Shown here: positions 16,715-24,741 of the stretch, in pieces
How positions within the stretch are numbered: position 1 is the stretch's first letter
Layout of the letters: every line of letters starts with the position of its first letter
Source: Aquabacterium sp. A7-Y
GTDB lineage: Bacteria; Pseudomonadota; Gammaproteobacteria; Burkholderiales; Burkholderiaceae_C
Assembly (NCBI RefSeq): GCF_026153205.1
Contig: NZ_JAPFBW010000007.1
Span: forward strand, 124,001-188,000
DNA length: 64,000 bases
Direction: 5' to 3'
The notes under the pieces: generated by a model
Databases searched by the model: none
Seen by the model: only the letters and a program-made list of their open reading frames with translations
Told to the model about the DNA's origin: nothing
Program-made: the position numbers and the translations under genes

Positions 16715-17113
16715 TCAGCGCTGCACCCGGCAGGCAGCCGGTGCCTGGCTCGCGGCCTTCAGCCACGCCAGCAGGTCGGCCCGTTCGCGGGCGTCCTTGA
16801 TGCCGGCGTAGCCCATGGTGGTCCCCGGTACCAGTGCCGCAGGGTCGCGCAGGAAGGCGTCGAGCGTCGCCTCGGTCCAGACGATGCGCGAGTTGCGCAT
16901 CGCCTGCGAATACGCGTCATAGCCCGGTGCGGTCCCCGCACGGCGGCCGAACACGCCGCAGTGCTGCGGACCGGTCCGGTTGCCCTCGACGGCATGACAG
17001 CCGATGCAGCGCGCGTAGACCTGCTCGCCACGCTGCAAGGCCGCCTCGCCGGGAGCCGCATAAGACAGGGCCGCGGGCAGCAGAGCCGCCAGCGCGAGCG
17101 CCGCGGTCCTCAT
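16715..17113 (-). CDS. Class I c-type cytochrome (monohaem)
   Basis: A 132-residue exported cytochrome c. A signal peptide ([19 protein letters not shown]) is followed by the haem-binding CIGCH within QRGEQVYARCIGCHAVEGN. A GPQHCGVFGRRAG segment and the axial-Met region VPGTTMGYAGI resemble small soluble c2/c550 cytochromes. The ATG at 17111-17113 is chosen because GAGGG lies eight bases before it. A GTG at 17128 would overlap the preceding stop. It is the last gene of an ECF sigma / ferritin-like / cytochrome operon. The probable role is periplasmic electron transfer in a stress response. Confidence 0.88.
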   Translation of the reverse strand: MRTAALALAALLPAALSYAAPGEAALQRGEQVYARCIGCHAVEGNRTGPQHCGVFGRRAGTAPGYDAYSQAMRNSRIVWTEATLDAFLRDPAALVPGTTMGYAGIKDARERADLLAWLKAASQAPAACRVQR

Positions 17114-17124
17114 GCGGTCGGCCC

Positions 17125-17712
17125 TCACGACATGAAGGCGGACGGCACCGGCGTCTCGCCGAGCACCTGCCGCAGCACCGCCCAGTGCATCGCCTCGTCG
17201 CCGAGGATGCTGGCCGCCACCTGGGCCAGGGCGCGGTCGGCAAACAGCGGCACCGCACCGAGGTAGGCGGACACCGCGCCGCGTTCCAGGCCTGCCGCGA
17301 AGCGCAGCACGTCCGCCTCGGACTTCAGCTTGTCGACCGGGAAGCTGTAGCTGGCCTTAGGTCCGACCGGCTTGCCTCCCAGCTTCTCGATCGCCTCGGC
17401 CAGTGCGGACGCATGTTCGCGGTGATGGCCTTGAAACTGCAGCGCGACCTTCTGGACGCCGGACGTCAGCAGGCCGCTTTGCGCGCCGGTCTGGTAGGCC
17501 GCTACCGCCTCCAGCTCGGCGCCCAGGGCCGAGTTGAGGATGCGAGCGTCGGCCTCCAGCTGGGCCGGTGTGGCCGCGGACGCAGCGGCCAGCGCATCGC
17601 GTCCGCCGAGCAGCGCCACCGCGGCCGCCGAGAGCGCCAGACCGCTGCCTGAGAGGGCGCGCCGGCGCGAGAGTTGAAAGTTTTTCGGGAAGACGAGGTC
17701 CTGACCTGACAT
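17125..17712 (-). CDS. Tat-exported ferritin-like domain protein
   Basis: A 195-residue protein with a twin-arginine-type leader (LSRRRALSGSGLALSAAAVALLG). A ferritin-like four-helix region follows with spaced Glu/His residues: GAELEAVAAYQTGAQ, QFQGHHREHASALAEAI, GLERGAVSAYLGA and ILGDEAMHWAVLRQVLG. These are consistent with a di-metal centre. Family members are seen in desiccation/oxidative-stress settings. Of two ATGs, the second (17710-17712) is preferred because GGAG lies six bases before it; the first would touch the ribosome site. The gene sits between its likely sigma factor and a cytochrome c. Confidence 0.87.
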   Translation of the reverse strand: MSGQDLVFPKNFQLSRRRALSGSGLALSAAAVALLGGRDALAAASAATPAQLEADARILNSALGAELEAVAAYQTGAQSGLLTSGVQKVALQFQGHHREHASALAEAIEKLGGKPVGPKASYSFPVDKLKSEADVLRFAAGLERGAVSAYLGAVPLFADRALAQVAASILGDEAMHWAVLRQVLGETPVPSAFMS

Positions 17713-17752
17713 GGCCATCTCCTATCGGGGGGGTGGGAAAAATCGCGGGGAA

Positions 17753-18499
17753 TCAGTGCGGCCGTATCAGGCCGCGGACGTGGAGTTCGGCCAGCACGGC
17801 CGTGACGACCGCGTCGCAGCGCTCTCCGGCAAAGGCGTAGAGCCCGGTCGCTTCCGGGCCCACGTCGGCGTGGAGCAGGTGGCGCAGCATCGAGCGGGCG
17901 CGCAGGTAGCGTGTCTTCACGACGTCCGGACTGACCTGCAGCGACGAGGCGGCCTCCTCGACACTCATCTCCTCGACGGCCCGCAGCATGAAGACGCTGC
18001 GGTAGATGGGCGGCAGCTGGTCAATGGCGCGTTGCAGCAGCTCTCGCAGCTGGACCTGCGCGGCGCGGGTCTCCGGCGTCGCGGTGTCGGAAGGGAGTTC
18101 TGCCATCGGGTCCTCGACCAGGGGGTCCACGTCGAAAGGCGGCTCGCTCTCGTCGAGTTGCACCAGCCGGCTTTTCTTGCGCTGAAGGCTCAGGGCCACA
18201 TTGATGGCGATGCGCGCCAGCCAGGTCGCAAGCGCCGCCTCGCCCCGGTAGCTGGCCATCGAGCCGAAGGCGCGCAGGTAGGCTTCCTGCACCACGTCCT
18301 GGGCGTCGGCGTCGTCCGCGACGATCCCGCGAGCCGTCCGGAACATCAGGCGGTTGTAGCGGCGCATGATCGCTTCGAAGGCGGAGGTGTCGCTGCGCAA
18401 CACGGCAGCGACGAGATCGAGGTCGCTACGGGCGTCGGCCAGTCGCAGGGAGGTGGCGGTCAGGGAGTGCTCCATCGGGCGAAACAACTGTTCTGGCAT
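17753..18499 (-). CDS. ECF-family RNA polymerase sigma factor with C-terminal extension
   Basis: A 248-residue sigma-70 of the extracytoplasmic-function class. Region 2 (about 40-110) has ADDADAQDVVQEAYLRAFG and TWLARIAINVALS. Region 4 (about 150-210) has LPPIYRSVFMLRAVEEMS and the helix-turn-helix SLQVSPDVVKTRYLRARSM. Beyond region 4 are roughly 38 extra residues holding a Cys and an amphipathic segment (ERCDAVVTAVLAELHV). No anti-sigma gene is adjacent, so this extension may control activity. An ECF-like promoter lies directly upstream, suggesting self-activation. A start at the internal Met (18475) is possible. Confidence 0.94.
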   Translation of the reverse strand: MPEQLFRPMEHSLTATSLRLADARSDLDLVAAVLRSDTSAFEAIMRRYNRLMFRTARGIVADDADAQDVVQEAYLRAFGSMASYRGEAALATWLARIAINVALSLQRKKSRLVQLDESEPPFDVDPLVEDPMAELPSDTATPETRAAQVQLRELLQRAIDQLPPIYRSVFMLRAVEEMSVEEAASSLQVSPDVVKTRYLRARSMLRHLLHADVGPEATGLYAFAGERCDAVVTAVLAELHVRGLIRPH

Positions 18500-18521
18500 G
18501 TCGTGCTTTCGCTGTTTCCCG

Positions 18522-18550
18522 TTAGACGCGAACGGCGCGAAAAGGTGACA
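18522..18550 (-). promoter_or_regulatory. ECF-type promoter upstream of the sigma-factor operon
   Basis: On the minus strand TGTCACC (18544-18550) and CGTCTAA (18522-18528) are separated by 15 bases. This layout fits ECF-dependent promoters better than sigma-70. It lies 23 bases before the sigma-factor start, as expected for autoregulation. Confidence 0.5.
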
Positions 18551-18607
18551 AAGGTACAGCGCTTGCCGGACAGTCCCTGTAGCTTCAAACCGGAAAGGAC
18601 AGTAGTG

Positions 18608-18892
18608 ATGCAGCCCTCTCGAACCTCCTCAGAGTCTCGGACCCCGAGCAGCGCCAGGGCGGCGGCCCCCGAGGACGCCGGCCGGCAGCTCCCGCCCGGA
18701 GCTGCTCCCGGCGAGCCCGAGCGGCCCGACGTCAGCGACCGGCCGGAAGCCGCCGTCGGCCACTACGGTGCGGGGTATGGTGACCCGACCCGGCACCTGG
18801 GCGGCACGGCGCCCGGAACGCCGGACGCGGCTCCGCGCGAGGGCCCGACCAGCGAGTCGGGCAAGCCCGGGCACAAGCCGCAGCCGCGTTGA
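18608..18892 (+). CDS. Small disordered Pro/Gly/Ala-rich protein
   Basis: A 94-residue, hydrophilic protein divergent from the ECF sigma gene. It is made mostly of Pro, Gly, Ala, Ser and charged residues, with no hydrophobic core. A distinctive middle segment reads VGHYGAGYGDPTRHLGG. AGGA precedes the ATG at a workable distance (GGAAAGGACAGTAGTG). It may be a stress-related hydrophilin-like protein sharing the control region of the sigma factor, but this is inference from position and composition. I do not recognise a named family. Confidence 0.55.
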   Translation: MQPSRTSSESRTPSSARAAAPEDAGRQLPPGAAPGEPERPDVSDRPEAAVGHYGAGYGDPTRHLGGTAPGTPDAAPREGPTSESGKPGHKPQPR

Positions 18893-19040
18893 GCGGCTTG
18901 ACGACGTCGGCGTGTCAAGGGTGATGTCGAAGGGGGGCAGCGCGGCCGGGCAAGGACCCGGGCGCCGGCCTTGTGCACGCGCCGAAAGCCGGTGCGGCGC
19001 GGTGGCCTGAAACGGCGTTTGCCCGTGCGAGCCGTGCGGC

Positions 19041-19307
19041 TCAGCGAGGACGGCGGGGCGCGCCGGAGCCCGAATTCGGGCCGCGGCCTTCCAGATGGCG
19101 GAAGGTGACCCGGCCCTTGCTCAGGTCGTAGGGGGAGAGCTCCAGCGACACCCGGTCACCCGCCAGGATGCGGATGTGGTGCTTGCGCATCTTGCCGGAG
19201 GTGTAAGCCACGAGCTGATGGCCGTTTTCCAGCGTGACGCGAAAGCGCGAGTCGGGCAGCACTTCTTCGACGAGGCCGTTCATTTCGATCAGTTCTTCTT
19301 TCGCCAT
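19041..19307 (-). CDS. infA: Translation initiation factor IF-1
   Basis: An 88-residue IF-1. The core matches the OB-fold: [40 protein letters not shown] and [20 protein letters not shown]. The usual protein has about 72 residues; here a Gly/Ser/Pro/Arg tail of about 16 residues is added. AGGAACA lies just upstream of the ATG. It stands outside any ribosomal-protein operon, as expected for the second, stand-alone IF-1 gene of Burkholderiales. It would bind the 30S A-site during initiation. Confidence 0.96.
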   Translation of the reverse strand: MAKEELIEMNGLVEEVLPDSRFRVTLENGHQLVAYTSGKMRKHHIRILAGDRVSLELSPYDLSKGRVTFRHLEGRGPNSGSGAPRRPR

Positions 19308-19888
19308 TGTTCCTGTTCCAAACAAAAAATCAAACATTGCAGGAGTCCAAAGCGCTCCTGCATGCGGCGCGCCTGACCGTCCCTGCGCCGTGCGGCTCGC
19401 CAGCGACCATCGCTTGCGCTTCCGCGCCCCCGCGGGGCAGCCGCGCAGGAAAACGCGCACGGACCTCCGGTGCGCCATCGACGACTCAGCCTGGATAGGC
19501 CTGCCTGCCCTTTGCTCTCTCGCGACTGAGCGACCGGCGCGAGGCCGGCGGCTCCGGGGTCGGTCTTCGGAGAGCCGAGGGCGGGGCGCGCGGGACGGCG
19601 CATTGCCCCGCCGCGGCCGGCGGCTCTTGCCCAGGCAATGCATGGCACACGCGATCGCTGTGCAGAAGCACGCAAGAAAACGCTCGGGATCCGAACGGTC
19701 GCCTTGGCAGACAAGGACAGCGCGGGGCGCCGAAACGGCGCTCCACAACATCGAGACAGGCCGCTATGGTACGCGCTTTGCTTCAACCCCGTTCACGTAT
19801 CTTGTAAACGGCCCGCGGGATCGGGCCGGCAAGCGGGGTCGCGCGGCGCCGAACGGCCGGCGTTCCACGACCTGGGGCCTGGCCGGAC
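19308..19888. other. 581-base stretch without a supported gene
   Basis: Between infA and the FkbM gene. It holds overlapping GC-rich open frames on both strands, none with a good ribosome site or recognisable product. A GC hairpin at about 19808-19827 (CGGCCCG/CGGGCCG) has no T-run. The stretch should contain the infA promoter and leader, but I cannot locate them. Confidence 0.5.
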
Positions 19889-20701
19889 TCAATGCAGCTG
19901 CGCCGCGACGAAGCTTTCCAGCCCCGCCAGCTCGCGATGGCGCTCGCGGGGCCAGAAGATGAAGTTGTTGATGTACCCGCCCGGGCGGCGTCCGGGGTCC
20001 GGACGTGCTCGGTCCTGCTGCAAGACCTCGATGCTGCCCGGCACGAAACTTTCGAGCCCCTCGTCGCCGATGTAGTAGCACAGATAGTCATGCGCCGCCA
20101 GGCGTTCGATGATGCTCTCGGACTCGCCCGGGTGGTGGCGTTCCTCGATCTCGACGATCAGCGGCGGGTGCTCCCGGTCTATCGTGTCCCAGGCGCCCTC
20201 CAGGACCGCTGCTTCGTGGCCCTCCACATCGATCTTGATCGCGTCGACATGCCGCAACCGCAGGCTGTCGAGCCGCGCCAGTTGCACTTCGTGCACCAGC
20301 TCGCGTTCGAAACCGACGTTCGCGCCGGCCTCCAGCGTTGCACGAGTGGTGACCGCTTCTCCGCCGTAGACCGGCACGGCGAAGCGGCCCCAGCCTTCAT
20401 GGTCGGACAGGGCCAGCCCATGGACGGTCACGTTGGCCGGCGCGGCTTTGCGCAGTGCCGCCGCCAGTTCCGGCTCGGGCTCGAACGCATGCACCTCCCG
20501 AAACACCCGCGCGGCGGGGCCGGCCCAACTGCCGCGATTGGCGCCTATGTCGAGAAAGCAGCCGCGGCGAGCGAGCAAGGGCAACAGCTGCGCTTCACGA
20601 TCGGGGCTGCCGCGCAAGCCGCGGTGGACCTGGAAGCGGACGATGGCCGAGCGCGGCAAAAGGATCTCGGCGAACTGTTTCAGCGGGCTTCGGTTCGGCA
20701 T
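19889..20701 (-). CDS. FkbM family methyltransferase
   Basis: A 270-residue S-adenosylmethionine-dependent methyltransferase. Motif I is FLDIGANRGSW (about 49-59), followed by the acidic ribose-binding loop VHAFEPEPELAAALR. The FkbM-typical IKIDVEGHEAAVLEGA block comes later. The family methylates hydroxyl groups on polyketides, glycans or lipids. No polysaccharide or polyketide genes are adjacent, so the substrate is unknown. A single gene with a weak ribosome site. Confidence 0.92.
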   Translation of the reverse strand: MPNRSPLKQFAEILLPRSAIVRFQVHRGLRGSPDREAQLLPLLARRGCFLDIGANRGSWAGPAARVFREVHAFEPEPELAAALRKAAPANVTVHGLALSDHEGWGRFAVPVYGGEAVTTRATLEAGANVGFERELVHEVQLARLDSLRLRHVDAIKIDVEGHEAAVLEGAWDTIDREHPPLIVEIEERHHPGESESIIERLAAHDYLCYYIGDEGLESFVPGSIEVLQQDRARPDPGRRPGGYINNFIFWPRERHRELAGLESFVAAQLH

Positions 20702-20962
20702 GGGGGGTCCTGAAGTTGGCCCCCGGCGAGGAGAGCAGGTCCGGAAAAATCTTCGGCAGGAAATGACAAGCGAACGGGCAGCCGGGGAAGCATCTTGGAA
20801 ACCTAGTCAGGAAATTGGGAAACTTCCCCCTGGGTGTGAATGAGTTTGTAACTGCGTGTTGCGTATGTTTGGCCGACGCTGCGGTCTTCGCGCCTGACGG
20901 CGAAGCGCGTCGGGGCATGGCACTTGCCGCACAGCCAGAGCAGGCAGTTGCAGGAGTCGACG

Positions 20963-21178
20963 ATGGAGATGCCCAAAATTCGCTGGATCCGACGTTGCGC
21001 GCAGCGCATCCTGGATCAGAACCCGTGGCTGGGAGCCGACCAGGCGATCACGTTGGCAGCCGACCTGTGGTGGGATGCCGAGGACTGGAACAGCCCCGAG
21101 GAGGCCGCCGACACGGAACTCGCCGGCTGGGACGAGGAGGAAGAGGCGGGTCCTCCTGTGCCGCGCACGCTGCACTGA
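20963..21178 (+). CDS. Small acidic protein, unknown function
   Basis: A 71-residue protein. The N-terminal half is basic and helical (MPKIRWIRRCAQRILDQNPW), followed by ADQAITLAADLWWDAEDW and a strongly acidic tail (GWDEEEEAG). AGGAG lies seven bases before the ATG, which fixes the start 13 codons inside the longer frame. The pattern of an N-terminal helix and a tryptophan-rich middle recalls small Burkholderiales proteins of unknown role. No partner is evident from neighbours. Confidence 0.65.
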   Translation: MEMPKIRWIRRCAQRILDQNPWLGADQAITLAADLWWDAEDWNSPEEAADTELAGWDEEEEAGPPVPRTLH

Positions 21179-21313
21179 AACAACGCGCGCGGCAGCGCGC
21201 TCCGTCCGAGTTGAGGCGCAAGTCGCATCCCTTGCGCCTCCCCACAAGCAGGGCCTTGCGTTCGAGGGCAGCCCGCGAGAAAGTCGGGACAGCAGCCTTA
21301 CCTGGAGCCCGCC

Positions 21314-21688
21314 ATGCCGAAGCGACCGCCCGATCCCCCCAACGACGCCCACTGGAGCAGCATGATCGATCAATGTTCGGGCAAGGTCGGGACGGTCGCG
21401 AGGAAACAGCGGCGGTCTGCTGGCGGCGCGCGCGTCCCCCACTTGCCCGCGCCGCTGATGCAGGGGCCGCCCTGCCAGCGCGAGGTGCTGCGGGCGCTGC
21501 TGCCCATGGTCGAGCGGCACCTGCTGAGTCGGCGCGTGGACCTGCTCTCGCCGCGCGATCTGGGCCAGTACCTGGCCCTCGAGTGGCTCGAGTGGCATGG
21601 CGGCACGCTGCGCTTGACCGACGTGGGCCGCAATGTGCGCGACCAGGTGCGCGAGGTCTCGGCAGGCTTGTCCGACATCGAGAGCTGA
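21314..21688 (+). CDS. Hypothetical protein, 124 residues
   Basis: I do not recognise this protein. A TGGAG ribosome site sits seven bases before the ATG. The first 50 residues are basic and probably disordered. The rest looks helical and compact (CQREVLRALLPMVERHLL, then LSPRDLGQYLALEWLEWHGG and LTDVGRNVRDQV) and resembles a winged-helix-like arrangement, but no motif supports DNA binding. It is convergent with the hybrid histidine kinase. Confidence 0.6.
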   Translation: MPKRPPDPPNDAHWSSMIDQCSGKVGTVARKQRRSAGGARVPHLPAPLMQGPPCQREVLRALLPMVERHLLSRRVDLLSPRDLGQYLALEWLEWHGGTLRLTDVGRNVRDQVREVSAGLSDIES

Positions 21689-21764
21689 GCCGGCCGCCGC
21701 GCGCCAGGCGCGACGTTCGTCCCGACTCCGCTTTCCCTTCCGTCATCCGCCGTTCGGCGGTCTC

Positions 21765-23456
21765 TCAGCGCTGGCGTCGGTCGTGCAGTGCGGCTTCTGC
21801 GCCGCGACCCTGCAAACCGTCCAGCAAACGTTCCAGCTCATCCGGATCGATCGGCTTGGTCATGTGGGCATTGAAGCCCGCGGCGTAGGCCCGCTGCTTG
21901 TCCTCGTCCTGCCCCCAACCGGTGGCTGCCACCAGCGCCGTGTCCTTGCCCCAGTGGGTGTCCCGCACGCGCCGCGCGGTCTCGTAGCCGTCCATGCCCG
22001 GCATGCCGATGTCGAGCAGCACGACGTCGGGCAGGAAGCCGGGGCCGGTCTCCAGCGCCTCCTGGCCGCCGCTGGCGGTTTTTACCTCGTGGCCCATCAT
22101 CGCCAGCAGCGAGGCCAGCGTGCTCACGGTGTCCGGATTGTCGTCGACCAGCAACACGCGCTGCGCGGCGGCGCCCCCAGCGGTGTCGCGCTGTGAAGAG
22201 GCGGCCGGCCCCGGCTGGGTGCTGGACAGCGGCAGCCGGACCGTGAACTGGGCACCGAGTCCCGGGCCCTGGCTGCTGGCCTCGACCTGCCCGCCGTGCA
22301 GCTCCACCAGGGTGCGCGCCAGCGAGAGGCCCACGCCCAGCCCGCTTTCGCTGCGATCGAGCAACTGGTCGATGCGCGTGAACGGGTCGAACACACGCTG
22401 CAGGGCTTCGGGCGCGATGCCGCGGCCGGTATCGGCGATGGTCACCACCACGCTGCCGCGTTCGGTGCGGGCGGTCAGCGAAATGCGTCCCCCCACCGGG
22501 GTGAACTTGCTGGCGTTGCTGAGCAGGTTGGTGAAGACCTGCGCCAGCCGGGTCGGGTCGGCGTCGAGGTAGACCGGGTCGTCGGGAAGGCTGACGCGCA
22601 GCCGGTGGCCGCGCTGCACCATGTGCGGACGCACGGACTCCACCGCGTCGTGCACGCTGGAGGCGAGGTCGACCCACTCGCGCCGCAGCTCGATGCGGCC
22701 GGTGCTGATGCGTGAGACGTCGAGCAGGTCCTCGACCAGGCGCACCAGCTGCAGAACCTGGCGCTCCATCACGGCACGCGTGGTCTCCAGCATTTGCGGC
22801 TTGTTGCCGGCCAGCTGCATGATCTGCAGCGCGTGCCGGATGGGGGCCAGCGGGTTGCGCAGCTCGTGCGCCAGCGTGGCGAGGAATTCATTCTTGCGCC
22901 GGTCGGCCTCGAGCAGCTGCTCTTCGACCTGCCGCAGTCGGCCCCACGAGAGTGCATTGCGGATCGCCACCGCCGCCAGCCGCGCCAGCGCGGCGAGGCG
23001 TTCGCGGTCGGCTTCGTCGAAGGCTTGACCGTTCTGCTTGTCGTGCACTTCCAGAACGCCGAGCAACTCGCCGCCGGCTTCGATCACTGGCATCGCCAGC
23101 GCCGAGGCCACGCCGAGGCGGGCGTAAAGCGCTGTCTCGGCATGCGGATCGGCCTGGGTGTCCGGGGCGTGGTAGGGCCGGCGGTGCACGAGCACATGAC
23201 CCGCCAGGCCCTGCTCGGGGCCCCAGCGCTGTTCCAGCCGGTGGGTGTGGCCATGGCGCCAATGACTGTGGCAGATGATCGCGTCACCGGTTCGCAGGCC
23301 GGCCAGCGCACCTCCCGCGCCCATCCAGACGCCCGTTTCCTCGGCGAGGGCCTCCAGCAGAACGTCCATATCAAGGGTCGAGCATAGCCTTTCGCTGATC
23401 CGGACCAATGACTTGGCGCCTGCCTCCATCCTTTCGGACCTGCCGTTGTCGGACAT
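21765..23456 (-). CDS. Hybrid sensor histidine kinase (GAF-HisKA-HATPase-REC)
   Basis: A 563-residue soluble kinase with no membrane segment. GAF domain at about 17-170, HisKA at about 188-255 with phospho-acceptor His197 in LAHELRNPLAPI, and HATPase at about 300-410 with the N-box LLSNASKF and G-boxes ADTGRGIA and SGLGVGLSL. A C-terminal receiver spans about 433-550 with Asp482 in LLDIGMPGMDG and Lys in MTKPIDPDEL. The GAF domain probably reads a small molecule or redox state. No output regulator is adjacent; the phosphate must pass to a protein encoded elsewhere. Confidence 0.95.
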   Translation of the reverse strand: MSDNGRSERMEAGAKSLVRISERLCSTLDMDVLLEALAEETGVWMGAGGALAGLRTGDAIICHSHWRHGHTHRLEQRWGPEQGLAGHVLVHRRPYHAPDTQADPHAETALYARLGVASALAMPVIEAGGELLGVLEVHDKQNGQAFDEADRERLAALARLAAVAIRNALSWGRLRQVEEQLLEADRRKNEFLATLAHELRNPLAPIRHALQIMQLAGNKPQMLETTRAVMERQVLQLVRLVEDLLDVSRISTGRIELRREWVDLASSVHDAVESVRPHMVQRGHRLRVSLPDDPVYLDADPTRLAQVFTNLLSNASKFTPVGGRISLTARTERGSVVVTIADTGRGIAPEALQRVFDPFTRIDQLLDRSESGLGVGLSLARTLVELHGGQVEASSQGPGLGAQFTVRLPLSSTQPGPAASSQRDTAGGAAAQRVLLVDDNPDTVSTLASLLAMMGHEVKTASGGQEALETGPGFLPDVVLLDIGMPGMDGYETARRVRDTHWGKDTALVAATGWGQDEDKQRAYAAGFNAHMTKPIDPDELERLLDGLQGRGAEAALHDRRQR

Positions 23457-23539
23457 GTTCGATGTGCCTGCAGCTATTGCTCTCGCTATTGAAGCATGTC
23501 TCTAATGGGAGAAGGCCCCAGGGAAAACCTGTGTTCGGA

Positions 23540-24709
23540 TCACTGTGGCGCCAAGCCGCTCACGCTTTCCTGCTGGACAGTGCGCGGCAAGGCCCGGCCG
23601 TCGCGGCGGAAGACGTGCAGGGTCTCGGCCGGTAGCGAGAAGGCGACGTCCGAGCCGACCGCCAGGCGCTCGTCCAGCGTCTTGGCCAGCAGCGTCTGAC
23701 CCTCCCGATCCTGGCCGGCGTCGATTCCGTCCTGTCCGTTCTGCGCCACAGCGAGGTAGACATAGCTGTGTTCGCCCAGCCGTTCGACATGGGTGATGCG
23801 GGCACGATGCGGGCCGCGGCCCACCTCGACATGCTCGGGCCGTATGCCGAGCGTGACCGGCTCGCCTGCGGCCACGCTGCCCGCCACCCGTGCCGCATGC
23901 GCGGTGCCGTTCCAGCGGGCCTGCAGCGTGTCGTCCTCGGCCGCCTGCACCACCGCCGGCAGGAAGTTCATCGCCGGGGAGCCGATGAAGCCGGCCACGA
24001 ACAGGTTGGCCGGGTGGTGATAGAGCTCCAGCGGGTGGCCGACCTGCGCGATGCTGTGGCCGCCATGTGCGGCCGGATCGGGTCGCAGCAGCACGATTTT
24101 ACTGGCCAGCGTCATCGCCTCGACCTGGTCGTGGGTGACATACACCATGCTGACCGAACCCAGCTCGCGGTGCAGCCGCGCGATCTCGACCCGGGTGGCG
24201 ACACGCAGCGAGGCGTCCAGGTTGGACAAGGGTTCGTCGAAGAGGAAGACCTTGGGCTTGCGCACGATGGCCCGGCCGATCGCCACGCGTTGGCGCTGTC
24301 CGCCGGAGAGCGCCTTGGGCTTGCGCTCGAGCAGGCCGTCCAGGTGGAGGATGCGGGCGGCCTCCTGCACGCGGCGGTCGATCTCGTCGCGGGCGAGCTT
24401 CTGCTGCTGCAGGCCGAAGGCCATGTTCTCGTAGACCGTCATGTGGGGATACAGCGCGTAGCTCTGGAACACCATCGCCACATTGCGCGCCGAGGGCGGG
24501 CGGTCGTTGACCACCACGCCGTCGATCTCGATCTCGCCCTCGCTGGGGTCCTCCAGCCCGGCGATGAGGCGCAGCAGGGTCGACTTGCCGCAGCCCGAGG
24601 GGCCGATGAAAACGCAGAACTCGCCGGGCTCGACCGCCAAGTCGATGTTCTGCAGCACGGTGGTCTGGTTGAAGCGCTTGGCGACCTGGCGCAGCTGGAT
24701 GCGACTCAT
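23540..24709 (-). CDS. Sugar ABC transporter ATP-binding protein (MalK/UgpC/ThuK type)
   Basis: A 389-residue importer ATPase. Walker A is GPSGCGKST (about 33-41), the Q-loop is FQSYALYPHMTVYENM, the signature is LSGGQRQRVAIGRAI and Walker B is VFLFDEPLSNLD. The C-terminal third is the OB-fold regulatory domain typical of MalK-type subunits (LGIRPEHVEV). It energises uptake of a di- or oligosaccharide through the two permeases encoded just upstream on the same strand. It is the last gene of a four-gene operon, 32 bases after the MalG-type permease. Confidence 0.95.
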   Translation of the reverse strand: MSRIQLRQVAKRFNQTTVLQNIDLAVEPGEFCVFIGPSGCGKSTLLRLIAGLEDPSEGEIEIDGVVVNDRPPSARNVAMVFQSYALYPHMTVYENMAFGLQQQKLARDEIDRRVQEAARILHLDGLLERKPKALSGGQRQRVAIGRAIVRKPKVFLFDEPLSNLDASLRVATRVEIARLHRELGSVSMVYVTHDQVEAMTLASKIVLLRPDPAAHGGHSIAQVGHPLELYHHPANLFVAGFIGSPAMNFLPAVVQAAEDDTLQARWNGTAHAARVAGSVAAGEPVTLGIRPEHVEVGRGPHRARITHVERLGEHSYVYLAVAQNGQDGIDAGQDREGQTLLAKTLDERLAVGSDVAFSLPAETLHVFRRDGRALPRTVQQESVSGLAPQ

Positions 24710-24741
24710 GGCTTTGGGGTCTCGGCTGGAGGTGGGGCGGC

